Shown: one piece after another, positions 1 to 4,587 of the stretch | Position numbering within the stretch: position 1 is the first letter of the stretch | How the letters are laid out: every line of letters starts with the position of its first letter | Assembly: GCA_938008865.1 (NCBI GenBank) | Contig: CALLJA010000536.1 | Coordinates: 1 to 5,357 of the forward strand | Direction: 5' to 3' | Length of the DNA stretch: 5,357 bases | Origin: an uncultured Anaerolineales bacterium | GTDB taxonomy: Bacteria > Chloroflexota > Anaerolineae > Anaerolineales > Villigracilaceae | Notes under the pieces: generated by a model | What the model saw: only the letters and a program-made list of their open reading frames with translations | Told to the model about the DNA's origin: nothing | Database searches by the model: none | Made by a program: the position numbers and the translations under genes

Positions 1-563
1 CGATCGACCCCATCGTCGCGGCGGCGCACCTGGTCACGGCGCTGCAAAGCATCGTTGCGCGCAACGTCGGCCCGATGGAGACCGCCGTCGTCACGGTGGC
101 TACCCTCCATGCAGGCACGGCCTTCAACGTCATCCCGCCCGACGCCGAACTGCGTGGCACCATCCGCACCTTCGACCCGAACGTGCGCGAGAAGACCGTG
201 CGCCGCTTCGAGGAGATCACGCGCGGCGTGGCAGCCGCGATGGGCTGCCAGTTGGACATGGAGGTCAAGCGCGTGACGCCCGCCGTCATCAACGACACCG
301 AAGCGGCGGCTCGTGTCCAGGAGGCCGCCCGCGCGGTGCTGCCCGAGTCGGACCTTGACATGAGCGGCTTCGTCACGATGGGTGCGGAAGACATGGCTTA
401 CATGCTCGAGCGTGTGCCTGGCTGCTACTTCTTTGTCGGCTCGGCCAACGCGGCCAAGGGTCTCGACTACGGCCACCATCACCCCAAGTTCGACGTGGAC
501 GAAGACGCCCTGCCGCGCGCCGCAGCCCTGATGGCCGCCGCCGCAGTGAACTTCCTGAAATAG
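1..563 (+). CDS. M20D-family amidohydrolase/peptidase, C-terminal part (5' end outside window)
   Basis: The reading frame is open from the left edge (first full codon at position 3), giving 186 visible residues to the TAG stop. The protein resembles the C-terminal part of M20D metallohydrolases, the hippurate / IAA-amino acid / N-acyl-amino acid amidohydrolases, which cleave the amide bond of N-acylated amino acids with a di-metal centre, usually in the cytoplasm. Visible family landmarks are the dimerisation-domain segment HAGTAFNVIPPDAELRGTIRTF-like (around 100-180), the GAEDMAYM motif (about 382-405), equivalent to the family's GxEDF/M segment, and the terminal HHHPKFDVDED motif (about 475-507), whose histidine is a metal ligand in the family. 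The N-terminal metal-binding half lies outside the window, so the active site cannot be judged. Base composition is GC-rich, like the host. The next gene begins 8 nt after the stop, suggesting an operon. The family call is strong; the substrate is unknown. Confidence 0.93.
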   Translation, partial: IDPIVAAAHLVTALQSIVARNVGPMETAVVTVATLHAGTAFNVIPPDAELRGTIRTFDPNVREKTVRRFEEITRGVAAAMGCQLDMEVKRVTPAVINDTEAAARVQEAARAVLPESDLDMSGFVTMGAEDMAYMLERVPGCYFFVGSANAAKGLDYGHHHPKFDVDEDALPRAAALMAAAAVNFLK

Positions 564-571
564 GAGCGAAC

Positions 572-1135
572 ATGACCCGCAGGACGAAACTCCTTCTTTC
601 GATCTTTCTGGGGGCGCTCCTCCTGCTGGTCATCTACTTCGCCTACCAGCGCGCCGCACAGACTTCCGCCCCCGAGGAGGTCCCGTCCTTTGGATTGCCT
701 TCCGCCGACTCGGGTCCCGCGCCCTGCGGCTACGCCTGGGCCCAGCAGGACCTGCCCGAGATCGGCCAGCGCTTCAACGCGGACCTCCAGAAGCTGATCC
801 CCGAAGCGACAGGCGGCGCCTACGCCTTTGGCGAAGACTGCGTCCACGAGGACGGCTCGCGCACCTTCGGCGCGATGGAAACCGACTTCACAGTCGACAT
901 CCCCGTGCCTGACCTGACGGATGACGCCGCGCTGGGTGTCTACCTTGAACGCCTCATCCCCTTCCTCTCCGCCTACCCCACCGACGGCCTGCCCGCCCGC
1001 CTCAACCGCATCGACGTGCGTTTCACCATCAGCGAACAGGAATTCCGCTACGTGCGCTTCGAGTTGAGCGCGGGCATCGCTGCCTACGAGCAAGGTCTGC
1101 GCGGCGCGGAGTTGCTGCGGGAGTTGGATCGATAG
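572..1135 (+). CDS. membrane-anchored extracytoplasmic protein of unknown function
   Basis: This 187-residue protein is not recognised as any named family. The start is supported by GGAG at 563-566, overlapping the stop of the amidohydrolase gene, 5 nt before the ATG. Residues 1-6 are basic (MTRRTK) and are followed by one hydrophobic helix at about 7-24, which reads as an uncleaved signal anchor with the rest of the chain outside the membrane. A short Pro/Ser-rich stretch (about 31-51) links it to a globular acidic/aromatic domain with two cysteines (Cys52, Cys90) that could pair in an oxidising compartment. No lipobox is seen. Codon use matches the upstream gene and the spacing suggests co-transcription, but nothing in the chain points to a role in amino-acid amide hydrolysis. 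No clear hairpin with a T-run follows the stop. It could be a lineage-specific conserved hypothetical protein. Confidence 0.8.
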   Translation: MTRRTKLLLSIFLGALLLLVIYFAYQRAAQTSAPEEVPSFGLPSADSGPAPCGYAWAQQDLPEIGQRFNADLQKLIPEATGGAYAFGEDCVHEDGSRTFGAMETDFTVDIPVPDLTDDAALGVYLERLIPFLSAYPTDGLPARLNRIDVRFTISEQEFRYVRFELSAGIAAYEQGLRGAELLRELDR

Positions 1136-1250
1136 GACCCGCGGGACGGCAATTTTGCTTGCGCCCGCAAATAATGCTTGCTCACTTCACCATTCCGATG
1201 ATGGTACATAAGCAGGGGTGAACACTTTTTGGCAGTACTGTAAATGGAGT

Positions 1251-1799
1251 TCAAGGCAATATCACAAAAGTTTCCTTGTTGGAACGGACCGATCCTATCC
1301 ACGACGACACTGCAACTCCGTCAATCGTTTGAGTAATGTCCAAATCATTCTGATAAATTGCCACGATGGTGTATTTTTCTCCCCTCTTAAACATCGTTTT
1401 ATTAAAGAAATCACCACTAAGATAAAATATTCTTGAAACCTTATCTCCAGGTTGTAATTCAGTCAAGGTATCAACACTTGGCAGACGGTAATTTGGATAA
1501 ACGTGATAGTTTGCCACTTCATTTCCATTTGAATCAGAAATCAAAATTAACATTTCAGAAAATGGTGCGTCCACAGGAACCCCGACGAAATATAAGCGGC
1601 TATGGACCAGGAAACTCGTCTGGCTTTGATTCACCAGAACGATTTGAACTTGAATATCATCAAAAGAATGAACCTCGGCCTCTGTCAGGCTGAGTTGTAA
1701 ATGGAGCGGCTCTTTCTCGGCTGTTGGAAATGATGTAATAGTGCAAGCTACGAGGAGCAAGACGAGCATAACGGATGCGGCAAAGCGAAGATATTTCAT
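1251..1799 (-). CDS. small lipoprotein with predicted beta-sandwich domain
   Basis: Reading leftward, the chosen ATG at 1797-1799 gives 182 residues beginning MKYLRFAASVMLVLLLVAC. This is a textbook lipoprotein signal: basic start, hydrophobic core and lipobox L16-V17-A18-C19, with Cys19 the expected lipidated residue. The frame stays open upstream to an ATG at 1892, but that start would place 31 charged residues before the signal, so the internal start is preferred. A purine-rich AAGGAAAAGAG lies 8-18 nt upstream of it. The mature part alternates beta-strand-like segments (for example 33-40, 49-57, 83-88, 142-149) and has an LQPGDK turn (115-120) and a GEKYTIVAIYQ strand (140-150). This pattern is seen in Ig-like and BsuPI-type domains of secreted proteins; that fold is an inference. 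The gene is strikingly AT-rich: a hand count of 1501-1560 gives 18 of 60 G+C, against 41 of 60 in 2341-2400 of the regulator gene. This suggests separate acquisition. Role unknown. Confidence 0.77.
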   Translation of the reverse strand: MKYLRFAASVMLVLLLVACTITSFPTAEKEPLHLQLSLTEAEVHSFDDIQVQIVLVNQSQTSFLVHSRLYFVGVPVDAPFSEMLILISDSNGNEVANYHVYPNYRLPSVDTLTELQPGDKVSRIFYLSGDFFNKTMFKRGEKYTIVAIYQNDLDITQTIDGVAVSSWIGSVRSNKETFVILP

Positions 1800-2085
1800 T
1801 TTGACACTCTTTTCCTTATTACGAGATAACGAAGAATGTGTGTAACCGTTTCTCTTACCTTGGTTAGCTCGGCGAAGCGGTGCTTGCAGCACAATTTTGC
1901 ATCGAAGTCATCATTTGGCCAAATTCCACCTGCTGAGTCTCTGCTTTAGCTCTATCTCAACCGCTATTATATAACTGCGCCGCCCTGGTCTGCATCATCC
2001 TGCGCTGATACCCGCTCTACCCAGCATTGCATTGACCAAAAGTCCTTTTCATACACGATTATCACGGAAAAAATCCTTGCTTGAC
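1800..2085. other. AT-rich intergenic stretch upstream of the leftward lipoprotein gene
   Basis: No gene with a credible start and ribosome binding site was found on either strand. The stretch must contain the leftward promoter of the lipoprotein gene. One -10-like box, TATAAT on the minus strand at 1966-1971, is present but lacks a good -35 at 17 nt. A 12-bp perfect palindrome, ATTTGGCCAAAT, lies at 1913-1924, and a short GTGCT-TGC-AGCAC stem at 1880-1892; neither can be assigned a function. Together with the dyads and promoter at 2086-2193, this makes 401 bp between the two divergent coding regions. Confidence 0.6.
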
Positions 2086-2126
2086 AATAAATGAGTCCAC
2101 AAGTTCCACTTGCGGACTCATTTATT
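2086..2126. promoter_or_regulatory. 41-nt near-perfect dyad, possible terminator/insulator or operator
   Basis: Two 13-bp arms, AATAAATGAGTCC (2086-2098) and GGACTCATTTATT (2114-2126), match perfectly. One mismatched pair (2099/2113) then precedes a further 5-bp stem, CAAGT/ACTTG (2100-2104 and 2108-2112), around a TCC loop centred on 2106. In total 18 of 19 pairs match. Rightward, the stem ends in TTTATTTT, which looks like a weak intrinsic-terminator tail. No rightward gene lies nearby upstream to be terminated, so it may instead insulate the regulator promoter (TTGACT at 2134) from read-through, or be a second protein-binding site. Confidence 0.6.
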
Positions 2127-2133
2127 TTCCCTC

Positions 2134-2162
2134 TTGACTCTCTATTTCGTTAGTCGTATACT
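2134..2162 (+). promoter_or_regulatory. sigma70-type promoter of the GbsR-like regulator gene
   Basis: A -35 box TTGACT (2134-2139) and a -10 box TATACT (2157-2162) are separated by exactly 17 nt; each differs from the consensus at one base. The expected transcription start is near 2169, leaving a leader of about 30 nt before the ATG at 2201. The -10 box and the likely start point lie inside the 40-bp palindrome (2154-2193), so a protein bound there would block RNA polymerase. The leader shows only a weak ribosome binding site (CGAGA at 2191-2195). Confidence 0.8.
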
Positions 2163-2193
2163 ATGTTTAGTAATTACTAAACATAGTATACGA
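2154..2193. promoter_or_regulatory. perfect 40-bp palindrome, likely operator of the adjacent regulator
   Basis: The half site TCGTATACTATGTTTAGTAA (2154-2173) is followed directly by its exact reverse complement (2174-2193) with no mismatch and no spacer. The symmetry ends at 2153/2194 (G and G). It covers the -10 box and the expected transcription start of the gene starting at 2201. MarR/GbsR-type proteins are dimers that bind such dyads, and autorepression from a site over the -10 is common in the family. The core TTTAGTAATTACTAAA (2166-2181) is the likely contact region. Forty base pairs is long for one dimer and may hold two dimers, or act as an mRNA 5' hairpin. Assignment to this regulator is inferred from position. 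Confidence 0.8.
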
Positions 2194-2200
2194 GACAACC

Positions 2201-2728
2201 ATGACCACCGACCTTCCCACCATCCAACAAAACTTCGTCGAAAGCCTGAGCCAGATCAGCCGCTTTTGGGGCTTCCCCAAGGGCATGGGCGCGATCTTCG
2301 GCGTGCTGTACCTGTCCCCCGCTCCGCTCTCGCTGGACGAACTCGTCGAGCAGACCGGGCTGACCAAGGGCGCCATCAGCACCGAGGTCCGCAGTCTGGC
2401 GCGCATCGGGCTGGTGCATCGCTCGACGAAACTCGGCGACCGCAAGGACTACTACAAGGCCGAGACCGACTTCTACGCCGCCATCCGCTCGATCCTCAAG
2501 GAGCGCCAGAACAGCGAGTTCGACCGCGCCATCCGCTCGGTGCGGGAAACGCTGTCCATATTGGAGGCAGGCGCGGGGTCCAATGGCCCTGAGTGGCAGT
2601 TCACGCTCGAGCGCGTGCGCGCCCTGCAGGAATTCTTCGACGCCATCGACAGCCTCAACAACGCCGTCATCAAGCTGGAGAAGCTGGGCTTCGTCAACGT
2701 GCAAAGAATCCTGGGCGTGCTGAAGTAA
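2201..2728 (+). CDS. GbsR-type MarR-family transcriptional regulator
   Basis: This 175-residue cytoplasmic DNA-binding protein resembles the GbsR group of the MarR superfamily (regulators named after the Bacillus glycine-betaine repressor). Visible landmarks are an N-terminal helix with the FWGFPKGMGAIFGVLYLSP segment (22-40), typical of the group; a winged helix-turn-helix with SLDELVEQTGL (44-54) and recognition helix TKGAISTEVRSLARIGLV (55-72); and a basic wing ending in GDRKDYYKAE (79-88), matching the group's G-x-R-K-x-x-Y signature. Residues 90-165 are charged helices suited to dimerisation. No Cys or obvious ligand pocket stands out, so the inducer is unknown. The start at 2201 sits just after the palindrome and promoter. 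The next gene begins 93 nt downstream on the same strand and is the natural candidate target besides the gene itself. Betaine synthesis or uptake genes, the classical GbsR targets, are absent from the window. Confidence 0.93.
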   Translation: MTTDLPTIQQNFVESLSQISRFWGFPKGMGAIFGVLYLSPAPLSLDELVEQTGLTKGAISTEVRSLARIGLVHRSTKLGDRKDYYKAETDFYAAIRSILKERQNSEFDRAIRSVRETLSILEAGAGSNGPEWQFTLERVRALQEFFDAIDSLNNAVIKLEKLGFVNVQRILGVLK

Positions 2729-2759
2729 TTTTCCCGCCAACGACATCGAAGTGAATTTC

Positions 2760-2781
2760 CCGTTGAACCTTCGTTCAACGG
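2760..2781. promoter_or_regulatory. intercistronic hairpin between regulator and oxidoreductase
   Basis: CCGTTGAAC (2760-2768) and GTTCAACGG (2773-2781) form a 9-bp perfect stem around a CTTC loop. It lies 31 nt after the regulator stop and 40 nt before the oxidoreductase start. There is no T-run behind it (GTGTGGATT follows), so it is a poor intrinsic terminator. It could stabilise or process the transcript, or be a small operator. It shares no obvious motif with the 40-bp palindrome at 2154-2193. Confidence 0.55.
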
Positions 2782-2821
2782 TGTGGATTAACGTTTCTAT
2801 TTTACAGAGAAAGGATTTGAC

Positions 2822-3724
2822 ATGAAGATCGCAGTAACTGGAGCATTTAGCTATTCGGGCAAGTACATCACCAGGCGGCTGCTGGCGCGCGGAGAGGAAG
2901 TCATCACGCTGACGGGCCACCCGAACCGCCCCGACCCGTTCGACGGAAAGGTGCGCGCCCTCCCGCTGGACTTCAACGACCCGCGCGGCCTGACCGAATC
3001 CCTGCGCGGCGTGGACACCTTCTACAATACCTACTGGGTGCGCTTCGACAAGGGCGCGAACACCCAGCCTGCCGCGGTGGAGAACACGCGCAAGCTGGTA
3101 CGGGCCGCGGCGGAGGCGGGTGTGCGGCGCATCGTGCACATCAGCATCACCAACCCCAACGCGGATTCGCCCCTGCCGTATTTCTGGGGCAAGGCCGCCA
3201 ACGAAAAAGCCGTGATCGAGTCGGGCATGGAGTATGCCATCCTGCGGCCGACGGTGCTGTTCGGCAAGGAGGACATCCTGATTAACAACATCGCCTGGCT
3301 GCTGCGGCGCTTTCCGTTCTTTGCCCTGCCTGGCGACGGGAGTTATCGCCTGCAGCCCGTCTACGTGGATGACCTGGCAGCGCTGGCAGTCGATTCTGGC
3401 TACGCGCAAGGTGATTTCATCTGGGATGCGGTTGGCCCCGAGGATTTCACCTTCCGCGGGATGGTGGAGAAGATCGGCCAGACCATCGGGCATCCCCGTC
3501 CCCTGCTGGAGGTGCATCCGCAGCTGGCGCTCAAGGCGGCGCAATTCCTCAGCCTGTTCGTGCGCGACGTGATCCTGACCCCCGAGGAAGTGGACGGCCT
3601 GATGGCAAACCTGCTGATCTCACCCAAACCGTCGCGCTGCCCCACCCGCCTGAGCGACTGGCTGGTCGAGCACAAGTCCACGGTGGGCGTGGAATATGCA
3701 TCGGAAATCCAGAGGCATTTTTAG
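2822..3724 (+). CDS. atypical short-chain dehydrogenase/reductase (NAD(P)-binding, NDUFA9/NmrA-like)
   Basis: A 300-residue Rossmann-fold protein. The ATG is preceded by AAAGGA at 2810-2815 (6-nt gap), which fixes the start. Residues 1-20 form the beta-alpha-beta nucleotide site with TGAFSYSG (6-13), a variant of TGxxGxxG in which the middle glycine is replaced. Asp50 in PLDFND is the usual acidic residue after the third strand. HISITNP (106-112) and Y120-F-W-G-K124 fit the Ser and YxxxK positions of the SDR active site, so catalysis is possible. ILRPTVLFG (140-148) and the VYVDDLA segment (180-186) are typical of atypical SDRs such as the NDUFA9-like and NmrA-like groups. The C-terminal part (about 205-300) is helical and would form the substrate pocket. 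The tail carries no membrane span. Position directly behind a GbsR-type regulator suggests shared or regulator-controlled expression. The substrate cannot be predicted; a quinone, sugar nucleotide or lipid-like compound is possible, as is a redox-sensing role. Confidence 0.92.
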   Translation: MKIAVTGAFSYSGKYITRRLLARGEEVITLTGHPNRPDPFDGKVRALPLDFNDPRGLTESLRGVDTFYNTYWVRFDKGANTQPAAVENTRKLVRAAAEAGVRRIVHISITNPNADSPLPYFWGKAANEKAVIESGMEYAILRPTVLFGKEDILINNIAWLLRRFPFFALPGDGSYRLQPVYVDDLAALAVDSGYAQGDFIWDAVGPEDFTFRGMVEKIGQTIGHPRPLLEVHPQLALKAAQFLSLFVRDVILTPEEVDGLMANLLISPKPSRCPTRLSDWLVEHKSTVGVEYASEIQRHF

Positions 3725-3740
3725 ACGGCGTATTTCCGTA

Positions 3741-3774
3741 CACGGATGCCACGGATTTCACGGACGCACACGGA
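3741..3774. repeat. four CACGGA units at 9-10 bp spacing
   Basis: CACGGA occurs at 3741-3746, 3750-3755, 3759-3764 and 3769-3774, so the units start 9, 9 and 10 bp apart, in the form CACGGATGC / CACGGATTT / CACGGACGCA / CACGGA. It begins 17 bp after the oxidoreductase stop. Similar degenerate CACGGATTT-type strings are familiar intergenic filler in Chloroflexota and several other phyla (recalled, not searched). No promoter or gene is associated with it. Confidence 0.65.
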
Positions 3775-3812
3775 AAGAGATTTTGGGAGTGTCTAATTCG
3801 AAATCAAAAATC

Positions 3813-3901
3813 TCGTCATTGCGAGGAGGGCGATAGCCCGCCGAAGCAATCTGGCTCGCCGATTTGGAGATTGCTTCGCCCCATCTGGCTCGCAATGACG
3901 A
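3813..3901. repeat. 89-bp nested inverted repeat (dispersed intergenic repeat / MITE-like)
   Basis: The outer arms TCGTCATTGCGAG (3813-3825) and CTCGCAATGACGA (3889-3901) are perfect 13-bp inverted repeats. Inside them CGAAGCAATCT (3842-3852) and AGATTGCTTCG (3868-3878) form a second perfect 11-bp pair around a 15-nt loop. An 11-bp direct repeat ATCTGGCTCGC appears at 3849-3859 and 3883-3893. The CGTCATTGCGAG...GAAGCAATCT wording matches a family of dispersed palindromic repeats seen between genes in many bacteria (recalled knowledge). It encodes nothing and lies between two same-strand genes, where it could form a cruciform or transcript hairpin. Confidence 0.8.
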
Positions 3902-3982
3902 AACCAGATGTTGGATGATGGACATCCTGAACTTTTGCAAATCTACTTCCAAAAGAGTTTGAGTTCATTTGGAGACACTACC

Positions 3983-4336
3983 ATGAACCAAATCACCACC
4001 TATATCGTTTCCTTGGTCGTCACCCTGCTGGTCAGCGCCCTGGTGACCCTGCTGCTGCGCGCCGCCCTGCGCCGCGTCCTCGTGGACCTGTGCGGCACGG
4101 AGGAGCGCGCCAACTTCTGGACGATCTTCTCGATGATCATGTTGATCGCCATGCCGCTGGTCATCGGGATGGGCTACACCCCCGAGGCTTCCGCCTCCAA
4201 CGACCTGTTCTTCGAGATGGCCCGCCAGTTGCGCGGCAACTTCTTCGGCTACCTGTTCGCGCTGGCGGTCATCGGCGGATTCGTCTCGTTCTTCGCGCTC
4301 TTCGCCCCGCGACCCAAGGCAGGCGAGGGCAAATAG
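3983..4336 (+). CDS. small three-helix integral membrane protein, unknown function
   Basis: The preferred ATG at 3983-3985 follows GGAG at 3971-3974 (8-nt gap) and gives 117 residues. An upstream in-frame ATG at 3908 would add 25 residues but has no ribosome binding site and would begin only 7 bp after the dispersed repeat, so it is not used. Three hydrophobic segments are visible: about 6-28, 45-64 and 87-108. The loop after the first carries basic residues (LRAALRRVLVD, 25-35) and a CGTEER segment (37-42); an acidic/polar loop (65-84) separates helices two and three. The C-terminus is short and basic-acidic (PRPKAGEGK). By the positive-inside rule, the N-terminus would be outside and the first loop inside. 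No family is recognised and no functional partner is adjacent. Base composition is GC-rich, like the host core genes. Confidence 0.77.
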   Translation: MNQITTYIVSLVVTLLVSALVTLLLRAALRRVLVDLCGTEERANFWTIFSMIMLIAMPLVIGMGYTPEASASNDLFFEMARQLRGNFFGYLFALAVIGGFVSFFALFAPRPKAGEGK

Positions 4337-4390
4337 GCGCTCCGCAACAACACTATCATCCAGCCATAGCAGAATACAGACATGGCATAG

Positions 4391-4497
4391 CATGGCTTTC
4401 TCAAAATAGTTTTTGCCACAAATTGATTATCACCGATTGGTTAAAATTGTGAATCTGTGAAATCAGTAGATGGGCCTTGGACTTTGAGAAAGCCATG
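4391..4497. repeat. 15-bp perfect inverted repeat spanning 107 bp
   Basis: CATGGCTTTCTCAAA (4391-4405) and TTTGAGAAAGCCATG (4483-4497) are exact reverse complements separated by 77 bp. The inner sequence is AT-rich and has its own weak pairing (CACAA at 4417-4421 with TTGTG at 4447-4451). A direct CATGGC copy lies just outside the left arm (4381-4386). No reading frame or clear target duplication is seen. It could be a short mobile-element remnant, a structured RNA or a regulatory cruciform; it ends 19 bp before the TTGACA box of the next promoter. Confidence 0.65.
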
Positions 4498-4515
4498 ATC
4501 ATCATAGAGACAGCC

Positions 4516-4546
4516 TTGACAGATTCGGGGGGGGGGGTAGTATAAA
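4516..4546 (+). promoter_or_regulatory. putative promoter with an 11-base poly-G tract in the spacer
   Basis: A perfect -35 box TTGACA (4516-4521) and a -10 box TATAAA (4541-4546) flank a spacer of 19 bp that contains eleven consecutive Gs (4527-4537). An alternative, poorer -10, TAGTAT (4538-4543), would give a 16-bp spacer. The expected start would be near 4553, about 35 nt before the ATG at 4588. Long homopolymers change length by replication slippage, and here each change would alter the -35 to -10 distance. With nine Gs the spacer to TATAAA would be the optimal 17 bp. Phase variation is therefore inferred, not demonstrated; a sequencing or assembly error in the run is possible. Confidence 0.6.
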
Positions 4547-4575
4547 AACATAAACACAGAATTTCATCGTATGCC

Positions 4576-4581
4576 AGGAGG
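4576..4581 (+). promoter_or_regulatory. strong ribosome binding site of the secreted-protein gene
   Basis: AGGAGG, a full Shine-Dalgarno core, lies 6 nt before the ATG at 4588 and fixes that start. An ATG at 4571 is out of frame and lies upstream of the site. It is the strongest such site in the window and implies high translation whenever the promoter is active. Confidence 0.85.
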
Positions 4582-4587
4582 AATTTG

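Noticed and set aside
479..1093. Leftward open frame opposite the membrane-anchored protein gene
   Set aside because: Antisense shadow of a GC-rich gene; the rightward gene has the ribosome binding site, signal anchor and operon spacing.
1136..1250. Terminator for the flanking convergent genes
   Set aside because: Only 5-bp stems (for example ACCAT/ATGGT at 1189-1205 and TTGCG/CGCAA near 1160) without T-runs; not enough to call.
1218..1693. Two short rightward open frames opposite the lipoprotein gene
   Set aside because: No ribosome binding sites or protein-like features; the leftward frame has a signal peptide and lipobox.
1801..1806. Rightward TTGACA box just upstream of the lipoprotein gene
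   Set aside because: No good -10 at proper spacing and no rightward gene follows; judged coincidental.
1800..1892. 31-codon upstream extension of the lipoprotein frame
   Set aside because: It would put a charged segment before the lipoprotein signal; the internal ATG at 1799 has the purine-rich site and the correct signal architecture.
2081..2086. TTGACA as a further -35 box
   Set aside because: No acceptable -10 lies 16-18 nt downstream (the position falls in the dyad loop), whereas TTGACT/TATACT at 2134/2157 is a complete promoter.
2110..2592. Rightward open frame overlapping the regulator in another frame
   Set aside because: It starts inside the upstream dyad and its translation turns into an Arg/Gly/His-rich string wherever it overlaps the regulator gene.
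2177..3544. Long leftward open frame of 455 codons opposite the regulator and oxidoreductase genes
   Set aside because: It crosses the palindrome, the intergenic gap and two well-recognised genes, has no ribosome binding site, and its Arg/His/Gln-rich translation is typical of the antisense of GC-rich genes.
3741..3774. Possible CRISPR array
   Set aside because: Units of 6-9 bp without spacers of CRISPR length and no cas genes; it is a short degenerate tandem repeat.
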